A stretch of DNA of 20,212 nt from DATBMA01 sp036555105 (GTDB lineage: Bacteria > Actinomycetota > Acidimicrobiia > Spongiisociales > ZC4RG35), in the NCBI GenBank assembly GCA_036555105.1, contig DATBMA010000079.1:1-20212 (forward strand), written 5' to 3'. Positions 14,315 to 20,212 of this stretch are shown here, one piece after another. Made by a program: the position numbers and the translations under genes. The notes under the pieces were generated by a model. That model was not told where the DNA came from, did no database searches, and worked only from the letters and a program-made list of their open reading frames with translations. The first letter of the stretch is position 1; each line of letters starts with the position of its first letter.

Positions 14315-14823
14315 GAGCCGCCCCCCGCCGCGCCATCGAGCGAAGTGGCGATGTCATCGAGTCGGTGGGCGAACTCTTCCCCTGCGATGTCGTGCACCCA
14401 CATGATCAGCGCGTCCTCGTCCTGGTAGTAGCGCTTGCGGACCCCGACCGGGGCCATCCCGAAGCGGTGGTATATCGACTGCGCTCTCTGGTTGGACATC
14501 CGCACTTCCAAGGTGAGGCTGGTGGCGCCGGCCGCCACCGCACGCCGGGAGAGCTCGAGCATCAGGCGGGTGCCGATGCGGCCGCCTCGGCGGGAGGGAT
14601 CGACGGTGAGCGAGGTGATGTGGGCCTCTTCCCCGACCACCATCAACCCGCCGTAGCCAACCAGGGCCTCGCCCGACTTGGCCGCAATGTAGGTCCGGCC
14701 AGGCGCCTTCAACTCCTCCGCGAAGATCCCCGGCGTCCACGGTGTGGGATAAGTGGCTCGCTCGATCTCCAGCGCCCGATCGATGTCGGCGTCGTCGAAG
14801 ACCCGGACGGTCACGTCTGCCAT
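14311..14823 (-). CDS. rimI: ribosomal protein S18-alanine N-acetyltransferase RimI-like GNAT
   Basis: The 170-residue protein is placed between tsaB and tsaD, the usual spot for RimI, which acetylates N-terminal alanine of proteins such as S18. It has the family blocks ERATYPTPWTPGIFAEEL (21-38), HITSLTVDP (68-76) and the C-terminal SNQRAQSIYHRFGMAPVGVRKRYYQ with the substrate-side Tyr. The acetyl-CoA loop reads R79-G-G-R-I-G84, where the fourth position is normally Gly but here is Arg. That is unusual for the fold. The ATG at 14823 overlaps the tsaB end by 13 nt, and the stop overlaps tsaD. The C-terminal tail of about 20 residues is longer than in E. coli RimI. Confidence 0.88.
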   Translation of the reverse strand: MADVTVRVFDDADIDRALEIERATYPTPWTPGIFAEELKAPGRTYIAAKSGEALVGYGGLMVVGEEAHITSLTVDPSRRGGRIGTRLMLELSRRAVAAGATSLTLEVRMSNQRAQSIYHRFGMAPVGVRKRYYQDEDALIMWVHDIAGEEFAHRLDDIATSLDGAAGGGS

Positions 14824-15518
14824 GGGTCCACCGGTGAGAGCTTGTCGAAGTTCAGGTTGACGTCCGGTTCCCGCAGGTAGATGGGACGGATCTCCTCCGA
14901 CGCCGGGATGTCGCCCCGCTCCAGGCGGCCCGCCCCGATCTGGATGAGGGCCCGGGCGGCGGGATGGCGAGGGCGCCCTGTCTTCACCCGGTGCAGGCCG
15001 GACAGCACCGACTCTTCGAGTGCGTCAAGCTCCCCCACCAGCAGTGTCTCGCCCGGCAGCGCCTGCAGCATCGCCCTGAGCTGCTCTGGGGAGACCAATT
15101 GCTGCGCTCCTTCCTTCACCACCCCACCGGGAACGGGCCGGTAGGTCCCGACCGCCAGCTGCCCGCGGCGAACGTCCACCACGGCCCAGATCTGGCGGTG
15201 GCCGGTAGTGGCTTCGAGCGCCAGCGCATCGAGCGAAGTGGCGGGAAGGACAGGGATCCCGAGGGTGGCGGCGATCCCCTGGGCGGCGGCGATCCCCACC
15301 CTGATGCCGGTGTATAGGCCAGGACCGACATCGACCACTACCGCATCGAGGTCGGCCGGGCGCCAGCCGGCCTGGCTGAAGCAGAAGTCGATGGCTGGGA
15401 CCAGGAACTCGGCGTGGCCGCGGCGGTCGATGTGCTCGGCCCCGGCCACCACCTCCCGTCCGACGCCGAGGGCGACGCTCGATGAAGCGGTCGCGGTGTC
15501 TATCGCCATGACTCTCAT
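14811..15518 (-). CDS. tsaB: tRNA threonylcarbamoyladenosine complex scaffold TsaB
   Basis: The 235-residue protein is an ASKHA-fold, non-catalytic partner of TsaD. It starts MRVMAIDTATASSSVALG (1-18) and has RRGHAEFLVPAID (32-44) and the signature GPGLYTGIRVG at 65-75, which is GPGSFTGLRxG in most bacteria, so Tyr replaces Phe. The N-terminal half, through SLDALA near residue 100, is well conserved; the C-terminal half is more variable, as usual. The ATG at 15518 overlaps the tsaE stop as ATGA, and the gene runs into rimI. Confidence 0.95.
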   Translation of the reverse strand: MRVMAIDTATASSSVALGVGREVVAGAEHIDRRGHAEFLVPAIDFCFSQAGWRPADLDAVVVDVGPGLYTGIRVGIAAAQGIAATLGIPVLPATSLDALALEATTGHRQIWAVVDVRRGQLAVGTYRPVPGGVVKEGAQQLVSPEQLRAMLQALPGETLLVGELDALEESVLSGLHRVKTGRPRHPAARALIQIGAGRLERGDIPASEEIRPIYLREPDVNLNFDKLSPVDPWQT

Positions 15519-15976
15519 GTGGTACCGCTCACCCGCGACAAGTCGCGCTGGCGCCAGCTCCCGGCCGGCAGGAGGCGGACCGTGCGGACTTCATCGGGAC
15601 CCACGTCGAACTCGACCAGCAAGTGGTCGAGAGGGAGGGCGCTCAACACCGCCTCTCCCCATTCGATCACCACCACCGCCCCGGTGGCATCTGCAAGCAG
15701 GTCGAGGTCGTCGAACTCGTTGATACTCTGCAGCCGGTACACGTCCGCATGGATGAGGGGCATCACCCCGGATTCGTATCTGCGCACGAGCACGAAGGAC
15801 GGGCTCACCACCTGCTCCTCTACTCCGAGGGCATCGGCCAGGGCCGCCGTGAAAAGGGTCTTGCCCGACCCGAGCTGGCCGCTCAACGCGATCACATCAC
15901 CTGCTTCCACCGCCACCGCCAGGTGGTGGGCGACGTCGGCGGTGTCGGCCGGAGAAGGGCAGCGGACCTCGATCAT
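15515..15976 (-). CDS. tsaE: tRNA threonylcarbamoyladenosine complex ATPase TsaE
   Basis: The 153-residue P-loop ATPase resets the TsaBD complex during t6A synthesis. It has Walker A GQLGSGKT at 33-40, SPSFVLVRRYES (about 60-71), the HADVYRL block (about 76-82) and VVVIEWGE (about 101-108), all typical of YjeE/TsaE. The ATG at 15976 overlaps the preceding udg stop as ATGA and gives a normal family length. A longer reading frame to 16153 would lie over the end of udg and is not supported. Short coupled overlaps on both sides place it firmly in the operon. Confidence 0.96.
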   Translation of the reverse strand: MIEVRCPSPADTADVAHHLAVAVEAGDVIALSGQLGSGKTLFTAALADALGVEEQVVSPSFVLVRRYESGVMPLIHADVYRLQSINEFDDLDLLADATGAVVVIEWGEAVLSALPLDHLLVEFDVGPDEVRTVRLLPAGSWRQRDLSRVSGTT

Positions 15977-16587
15977 GCAAAGAGGTTCATCTGCTCGGGC
16001 TCGGCCTCGTCTACCGAGGCAGCGAGCACCGGCCGGTCGAGGGTCGCCCGTATGAGAGCGAAGTCCTCCTCCATCGCCTTCAACACCTTGTCGCCAGAGC
16101 GAAGGGCTGCAGCAGGGTGATAGGTGGGGATCAGCGCCTTGTCCCGCCACCACGGATACGCGCTCCCTCGCAGACGGGTGATCCCATGCTCGGTCTTGAG
16201 CAGCAATTTGGTGGCGAAGTTGCCGAGTGTCACCACCACCTTGGGATCGATCATCGCCAGTTGGGATCGCAGATAGCCCTTACATGAATCGATCTCGTCC
16301 TGGAGCGGGTCGCGGTTGTTGGGTGGCCTGCACTTGATGACGTTGGCGATATAGACCTGGTCGCGGCTCAGGCCTATCCCCTCCATCAGCCGGTTGAGCA
16401 ACTGCCCGGCCGCCCCGACGAAGGGCTCACCCTCCAGATCCTCGTTACGACCGGGGGCCTCTCCGATGAACATCACATCCGCATGGGGATCCCCCACCCC
16501 GAACACGACCTGGGTGCGGGTGGAGGCCAGCCGGCAGGCCGTGCAAACAGCCGCCTCGGCCCCCAGCAGGGCCAGCTCGTCGGACAT
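15973..16587 (-). CDS. uracil-DNA glycosylase, family 4 (4Fe-4S)
   Basis: The 204-residue protein removes uracil from DNA as the first step of base-excision repair. Family 4 marks are the four iron-sulfur cysteines C15, C18, C86 and C102; motif GEAPGRNED at 42-50, which binds the uracil; NVIKCRPPNNRDP (82-94); and the HPAAALR motif (157-163). The ATG at 16587 lies 9 nt after the P1-peptidase stop. The last residues, EPEQMNLFA, resemble a beta-clamp (DnaN) binding peptide of the Q-x-x-L-F type; that is inference. It is embedded between a peptidase and tsaE, so it is co-transcribed with the t6A genes. Confidence 0.95.
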   Translation of the reverse strand: MSDELALLGAEAAVCTACRLASTRTQVVFGVGDPHADVMFIGEAPGRNEDLEGEPFVGAAGQLLNRLMEGIGLSRDQVYIANVIKCRPPNNRDPLQDEIDSCKGYLRSQLAMIDPKVVVTLGNFATKLLLKTEHGITRLRGSAYPWWRDKALIPTYHPAAALRSGDKVLKAMEEDFALIRATLDRPVLAASVDEAEPEQMNLFA

Positions 16588-16596
16588 TCGCCGATC

Positions 16597-17496
16597 CTAT
16601 GAGGCGGAGGCGGCCACCGAAGCTTCGATCGCCCGGCCCACAGCGACGAACGCGGCTTCCGCGGCCAGATCGAGGTCGGCCAGCCTGGCGCCGCACGAGG
16701 CGACGAACACGACATCGCCGTCGAACCGGGTATGGGAGGGCCGGATGCAGGCCCCGAGCGCATCGTGTGCGCGCACGGCCAGACGGCTGAGGTCGGATCG
16801 ACTGAAGGTGGCGTCGGTGGCGCAGACCACCAGGGTGGTGTTGATCATCGGCCTGGGGGGCAGCGCAGGTGGAGGCGGGACGGGGCTGCCGCCGGTGAGG
16901 GGCCGGCCCTCAAGGGTGAATACGTCCCCGACCGGGTTCATGACCACCAATGCGCCGACGATCGCCCCGTCGGGGGTGGACACGGCGCTGGAACCGATGC
17001 CGGTGTGGACCAGGTGCTCGAAGCCACGCCACTTGGCCGACGAGGTGCCGCTTCCCGCTCCGACCCTCCCCATCGCCACCGGGCCCGAACCGGCTGCGTA
17101 CATAGCGGCGGCCCCCTCCACGGGGCCGGGACGGCGGCCTCCCCCATCGAGGGGTAGGTCGTACACGACCGCGGCAGGGACGATCGGAACCGGGCCGCCC
17201 GGGGTGGGGTGGCCCCGTCCCTGCTCGAGCAAGGCGCCGACCACGCCCTCGGCGGCGGCGAGCCCGAAGGCGCTGCCGCCGGTGAGCAGGATCGCCTGCA
17301 CCTGCTCCACCCTCATCCCCACGGCCAGCAGGTCGGTCTCCCTGGTTCCGGGAGCGCCTCCCCGCACCTCAACCGTTGTGACGTTCGGCTCAGGCAGCAT
17401 CACGACCGTGCAGCCGGTCGAGTTCTCTGGGTCGCTCCAGTGCCCGACCTGGATTCCCGCGATGCTGGTGAGGCTGCCGCCTTCGATCTCGCTCAC
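16597..17496 (-). CDS. P1 family peptidase (DmpA/BapA-like Ntn hydrolase)
   Basis: The 299-residue protein is a self-processing N-terminal-nucleophile hydrolase of the L-aminopeptidase/D-esterase group. It begins with SLTSIAGIQVGHWSD (8-22), followed by STGCTVVMLPE (26-36), RGGAPGTRETDLL (45-57), ILLTGGSAFGLAAAEGVV (69-86) and a Gly/Pro-rich middle. The conserved cleavage region is P-M-I-N-T-T-L-V-V near 216-224, where cleavage before the Thr after N219 would expose the nucleophile; CATDAT follows. The GTG at 17496 overlaps the alr stop as GTGA and matches the family N-terminus; the in-frame stretch to 17574 lies inside alr. It may act on small peptides with D- or beta-amino acids, which would suit its place next to alr, but that is inference. 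Confidence 0.92.
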   Translation of the reverse strand: MSEIEGGSLTSIAGIQVGHWSDPENSTGCTVVMLPEPNVTTVEVRGGAPGTRETDLLAVGMRVEQVQAILLTGGSAFGLAAAEGVVGALLEQGRGHPTPGGPVPIVPAAVVYDLPLDGGGRRPGPVEGAAAMYAAGSGPVAMGRVGAGSGTSSAKWRGFEHLVHTGIGSSAVSTPDGAIVGALVVMNPVGDVFTLEGRPLTGGSPVPPPPALPPRPMINTTLVVCATDATFSRSDLSRLAVRAHDALGACIRPSHTRFDGDVVFVASCGARLADLDLAAEAAFVAVGRAIEASVAASAS

Positions 17497-18575
17497 TTCA
17501 CGTAGCGGCGGGGAAGGCGAGGCCCGACCTGGCAGACGATTTCGTAGTTGATGGTTCCAAGACGCGCAGCCCACTCGTCAGCGGCTATCTCATCATCACC
17601 CTGGCGGCCGAGCAGCACCACTTCATCTCCCACCGACACCGGGTCGGCGCCGACATCGACCACGATCTGGTCCATCGTCACCTGGCCCGCCAGCGGGTAG
17701 CGGCGCCCGCCGATCAACACCTCGCCGCCCGCTGCCATCCATGCCCTCGGGAGACCGTCGGCGTAACCGATCGGGACCGTGGCCACCCGCCCGTCTTCCG
17801 GCAGCGGTCGCAGCCTGCCGTAAGAGGGTCTGGCCCCTCGCTCCAACTCTCGGATGAATGCCACGTGAGAAACGATCGACATGGCCGGATGCAATGAGAC
17901 TCGAGCCCGGGTCGACTCCCCTGGATGCAACCCGTATACACCGAGCCCCGGCCTCACCATCTGATATCGAGCCCGCGGGTAGAGGATCGACCCGGCGGTA
18001 TTGGCGGCATGCCTGGGAGTAGAGCCGAAGCCGGCCGTCACCCGATCGAACATGTCGAGTTGGTGAGTGGTGAAGGCCGGGTCATCCTCGGCCACCGCGA
18101 GATGGGTCCAAATGCCGGCCAGGTCCAACATGGAGGAGGAGCTGACCCCCTTCGCCAGGCGATCGAAGTCACTTGGGTCGGCACCCACCCTGTGCATGCC
18201 GGTATCGACCTTGATGTGAACCTCGATCGGCTGTTGGGCCGTCTGCTCCAGGGCCTCGCAGAACTCCGCGCGGTATACGGTTGGAACGAGGTCCCAGGCC
18301 ACGACTTCCCTGGCATCTGCGCCGGCGGGCTCGGACAACAACATGATCGGGGCTTCGATGCCGGCCTCGCGCAGCCGGACCCCTTCCTCGACCAGCGCCA
18401 CCGCCAGCAGCGAGGCTCCGCCCCTCAGTGCCGCTTCGGCCACCGGGACATCGCCATGCCCGTAAGCGTCCGCCTTGACGACGGCGCAGACGCGGGACGG
18501 TGCAACCAGCCCGGCCAGCTCTCTCGTGTTGGCTTCGATCGCGCCGACGTCGATAGCAACCCAGGAAGGCCTCAC
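17493..18575 (-). CDS. alr: alanine racemase
   Basis: The 360-residue PLP enzyme interconverts L- and D-alanine, supplying D-alanine for peptidoglycan. The PLP lysine is K34 in AVVKADAYGHG (31-41). HIKVDTGMHRVG (120-131), the acid/base Tyr Y252 in SYGR and VPIGYADGLPR (267-277) are present. Length and motif order are standard fold-type III: TIM barrel followed by a C-terminal beta domain. The GTG at 18575 overlaps the nnr stop as GTGA, and its own stop overlaps the P1 peptidase start. The nnr-alr pairing is common in actinobacteria. Confidence 0.97.
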   Translation of the reverse strand: MRPSWVAIDVGAIEANTRELAGLVAPSRVCAVVKADAYGHGDVPVAEAALRGGASLLAVALVEEGVRLREAGIEAPIMLLSEPAGADAREVVAWDLVPTVYRAEFCEALEQTAQQPIEVHIKVDTGMHRVGADPSDFDRLAKGVSSSSMLDLAGIWTHLAVAEDDPAFTTHQLDMFDRVTAGFGSTPRHAANTAGSILYPRARYQMVRPGLGVYGLHPGESTRARVSLHPAMSIVSHVAFIRELERGARPSYGRLRPLPEDGRVATVPIGYADGLPRAWMAAGGEVLIGGRRYPLAGQVTMDQIVVDVGADPVSVGDEVVLLGRQGDDEIAADEWAARLGTINYEIVCQVGPRLPRRYVK

Positions 18576-19933
18576 CAGGCGAACCGGCCTATCTCCACCG
18601 CCAGACGGTCGGCGGTGAGGCTCCCGGTCGAGGCCACCAACCTTCCCGCCCGGCCATGCCAGAAGGCGGCCGAGGTTGCAGCCGCCACCGGGTTGAGCCC
18701 GCGGGCGAGAAGCGCTCCAACCATGCCTGCCAGGACGTCACCGGTCCCGATCGACGCCAGCTCGGGTCCCCCCTCCCTCACCACCCAAGGCACGCCTCCG
18801 CCGGTGACCAAGGTGGGGCTGCCCTTGAGGAGGACCGTAGACCCCGAGCCGGACGCGGCGGTCATGGCGGTTTGAGGGCCTGCCTCCATCGCGAAGGCCC
18901 GGGAGAACTCACCGGCATGGGGTGTGAGCACCGAAGGGCCGGGGCGGGAAGCGGCCAGGGAGGCACCGAGGCTGATGCCGCCGGCGTCGAACACCACCGG
19001 GCCCTGCCATCCGCTGACGACGTGCTCCAGCCGCTCGGCCTCGGCCGGGTCGAGGCCCGGACCGATGACGAGCACGTCGTACTTGGTTGGCGGGTAGTCG
19101 CTCGAATACCGGAGGAGGTCGGGGGCGAGCCCGGCGACCACCTCAGACGAGGTCGGTGGAACCGCCAGGCCCACCGCCCCTGCCCCGAAATGGAGCGCTG
19201 ACCTGGCAGCGAAGACGGCGGCACCCTCCATCCCCGGGGAACCGCCCACCACCAACACCGAGCCGGCCGACCACTTGTGGGCCCGGCGGGGACGCGCCGG
19301 TAGGGCAGCATCGGACTCCTCCGCCACCTGCATGACCGGGTCGCCCCCGTGCAGGCCGATGTCGGCCACCACCACCCGGCCGCATCGGTCGGGGCCATCG
19401 CCGAGGACGTGTCCGGGGCGAAGGGCGTGAAACGTAACGGTTGCATCCGCCTGGAACGAGTCACCGGTACCGGTGTCCGGATCCAGGCCGCTGGGAACGT
19501 CGACGGAGAGCACGGGGCAGCTGGTTTCCAGCCACGGCTTGACCTCGGCGGGGAGGCCATCGCGGAGCCCACCCCCGAATAGAGCGTCGATCACCAGGTC
19601 TTCATGGCCGGGCGGACGCCACGGACTGATGACCACTCCCCGTCGGCGGGCCAGCGCCGCGGCTCGTTGCGCAGCCGGAGCCTTGGGCTCGGCCAGGATC
19701 ACGACCTCGACGGCTGCTCCCCGCTCACTGAGCAGGCGCGCCGCCACGTACCCGTCGCCCCCGTTGTTGCCAGGACCGGCCAGCACCGCTACCCGGGTGC
19801 CGTAGCCGGCGCCCATCGCCGTCGCCGCCTCCCTTGCCACCGCCCAGCCGGCGCGTTCCATGAGGACGTCCACCGGGGTCGGGGACTCCCGATCGAGGCG
19901 GGCCATCTCCTCGGGCGAGAGGACGGGGAGCAC
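18572..19933 (-). CDS. nnr: bifunctional NAD(P)H-hydrate epimerase/dehydratase
   Basis: The 453-residue protein repairs hydrated NADH and NADPH. The N-terminal YjeF-type epimerase domain (1-205) has VLMERAGWAVA (23-33), GPGNNGGDGYVAARLL (53-68) and DVPSGLDPDTG (145-155). The C-terminal ADP-dependent dehydratase, a ribokinase-like domain (about 215-453), has HKWSAGSVLVVGGS (219-232), TPHAGEFSR (337-345) and the catalytic GTGDVLAGM (396-404). The GTG at 19933 was chosen because PVLSPEEMARLD is the usual start of the family and a TACCCT hexamer lies 6 nt upstream. An ATG at 19906 would cut into the conserved start, and an extension to 20041 runs into repeat DNA. It heads the operon running to the PPOX gene. 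Confidence 0.95.
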   Translation of the reverse strand: MLPVLSPEEMARLDRESPTPVDVLMERAGWAVAREAATAMGAGYGTRVAVLAGPGNNGGDGYVAARLLSERGAAVEVVILAEPKAPAAQRAAALARRRGVVISPWRPPGHEDLVIDALFGGGLRDGLPAEVKPWLETSCPVLSVDVPSGLDPDTGTGDSFQADATVTFHALRPGHVLGDGPDRCGRVVVADIGLHGGDPVMQVAEESDAALPARPRRAHKWSAGSVLVVGGSPGMEGAAVFAARSALHFGAGAVGLAVPPTSSEVVAGLAPDLLRYSSDYPPTKYDVLVIGPGLDPAEAERLEHVVSGWQGPVVFDAGGISLGASLAASRPGPSVLTPHAGEFSRAFAMEAGPQTAMTAASGSGSTVLLKGSPTLVTGGGVPWVVREGGPELASIGTGDVLAGMVGALLARGLNPVAAATSAAFWHGRAGRLVASTGSLTADRLAVEIGRFAW

Positions 19934-19939
19934 GGAGCA

Positions 19940-19945
19940 AGGGTA
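19940..19945 (-). promoter_or_regulatory. -10 hexamer of the nnr operon, leaderless
   Basis: TACCCT on the minus strand is followed by 6 nt and the GTG of nnr at 19933. Hexamer and spacing are the same as those before the plus-strand oxidoreductase gene at 347. No Shine-Dalgarno sequence is seen. This would drive the nine-gene nnr-to-PPOX operon. Confidence 0.5.
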
Positions 19946-20010
19946 CGACGTGTGGCCGTGGTTGCTGCGATGTGCGTGGAGCCGGCAACGAAGAGATGAG
20001 CGACCATGAG

Positions 20011-20190
20011 GAGAGACGGCTCCTATCTCCTCCCCCGGCACCTTGGGGGAGGTGGCTCCTATCTCCTCCCCCGGGAGCGGCTATCTCCTCCCCCGGGAGC
20101 GGCACCTTGGGGGAGGTGGCTCCTATCTCCTCCCCCGGCACCTTGGGGGAGACGGCTCCTATCTCCTCCCCCGGCACCTTGGGGGAGGTG
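20011..20190. repeat. 36-bp hairpin-forming tandem repeat array
   Basis: Units start at 20021, 20057, 20121 and 20157, with a partial unit before the first. The three regular units are 36 bp; the second is 64 bp because of an internal duplication. Each regular unit holds CCTCCCCC, an 8-nt loop GGCACCTT, and GGGGGAGG (20029-20052, 20129-20152 with its last base changed, 20165-20188), a near-perfect 8-bp stem. Because 36 is a multiple of three, the array reads as an open frame with a PGEEIGA-SPKV motif on the minus strand, but nothing suggests it is translated. It lies about 80 bp upstream of the nnr start. It could be a transcription-terminating or REP-like repeat family. Confidence 0.9.
20059..20102. 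repeat. 22-bp direct duplication inside the hairpin array
   Basis: Two adjacent identical 22-bp copies (20059-20080 and 20081-20102) each contain CTCCTCCCCCGGGAG. They interrupt the second 36-bp unit, replacing its simple loop with a pair of smaller self-complementary CTCCC-CC-GGGAG segments. This looks like slippage or recombination within the array. Confidence 0.85.
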
Positions 20191-20191
20191 G

Positions 20192-20212
20192 CGCTCCAAC
20201 TGGGTTGGAGCG
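20192..20212. terminator. perfect hairpin at the right edge, possible terminator
   Basis: CGCTCCAAC, a 3-nt loop TGG, then GTTGGAGCG form a perfect 9-bp stem ending on the last base of the window. Any following T run lies outside. It would suit the end of a gene entering from the right on the minus strand, but that gene is not visible. Confidence 0.45.

Noticed and set aside
15977..16153. Longer TsaE start
   Set aside because: The extra 59 residues lie over the end of udg in another frame, are not TsaE-like, and would exceed the normal family length.
19934..20177. Long minus-strand frames extending nnr upstream or covering the repeat array
   Set aside because: The extension consists of repeat-derived PGEEIG/SPKV text and non-conserved residues. 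The family start and a -10-like hexamer point to the GTG at 19933.
20011..20190. CRISPR-like regular repeats
   Set aside because: The units are directly adjacent, with no unique spacers, and the whole 36-bp unit is repeated. It is a tandem hairpin repeat, and no cas genes are nearby.
1..20212. tRNA, rRNA, insertion sequence, prophage or riboswitch
   Set aside because: I found no cloverleaf, transposase, integrase, terminal inverted repeats of an IS, or recognisable riboswitch core. The gaps between genes are mostly below 170 bp.

Overview
This 20.2 kb, high-GC window looks like the chromosome of an actinobacterium. It may be an acidimicrobial or other deep-branching lineage, but that placement is inference. 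The evidence is two F420-type oxidoreductases (an LLM-class enzyme and a PPOX-class enzyme), a DUF3152-type zincin lipoprotein, a tandem-GNAT protein of mycothiol-synthase shape, and the actinobacterial gene order nnr-alr-tsaE-tsaB-rimI-tsaD-groES-groEL. GTG starts are common, overlapping stop/start codons are frequent, and several genes appear to be leaderless.

Layout. Bases 1-294 (minus strand) hold the 5' part of a MidA/NDUFAF7-family methyltransferase that runs off the left edge. It is divergent from an LLM-class F420 oxidoreductase (347-1204, plus). Bases 1201-3652 (minus) are a two-gene unit of paralogous ATP-grasp ligases. A 64-bp divergent promoter region separates it from a six-gene plus-strand operon (3717-10056): glgA glycogen synthase, a third ATP-grasp paralogue, a Fes-like esterase with an N-terminal E-set domain, a zincin lipoprotein, a serine hydrolase and a double-GNAT protein. 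A small carboxymuconolactone-decarboxylase-fold gene follows (10221-10805). It is closed by a perfect 12-bp hairpin shared with convergent groEL.

The right half is all minus strand. nnr-alr-P1 peptidase-udg-tsaE-tsaB-rimI-tsaD-PPOX oxidoreductase form one tightly packed, mostly overlapping operon (19933 down to 12894). groES-groEL follows behind two tandem CIRCE operators. Upstream of nnr, at the right edge, lies a 36-bp tandem repeat whose units form strong hairpins, followed by a separate perfect hairpin at the last base.

How the genes work together. The right operon is housekeeping: tRNA t6A synthesis (TsaB/D/E), repair of hydrated NAD(P)H, D-alanine supply, uracil excision and protein folding. 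The left half is the less ordinary part. Three ATP-grasp paralogues flank and follow glgA, together with an esterase carrying a carbohydrate-binding-like domain. This suggests an uncharacterised pathway that joins carboxylates to, or releases acyl groups from, a glucan or glucoside. That function is inference from gene context only; no substrate can be read from the sequence.
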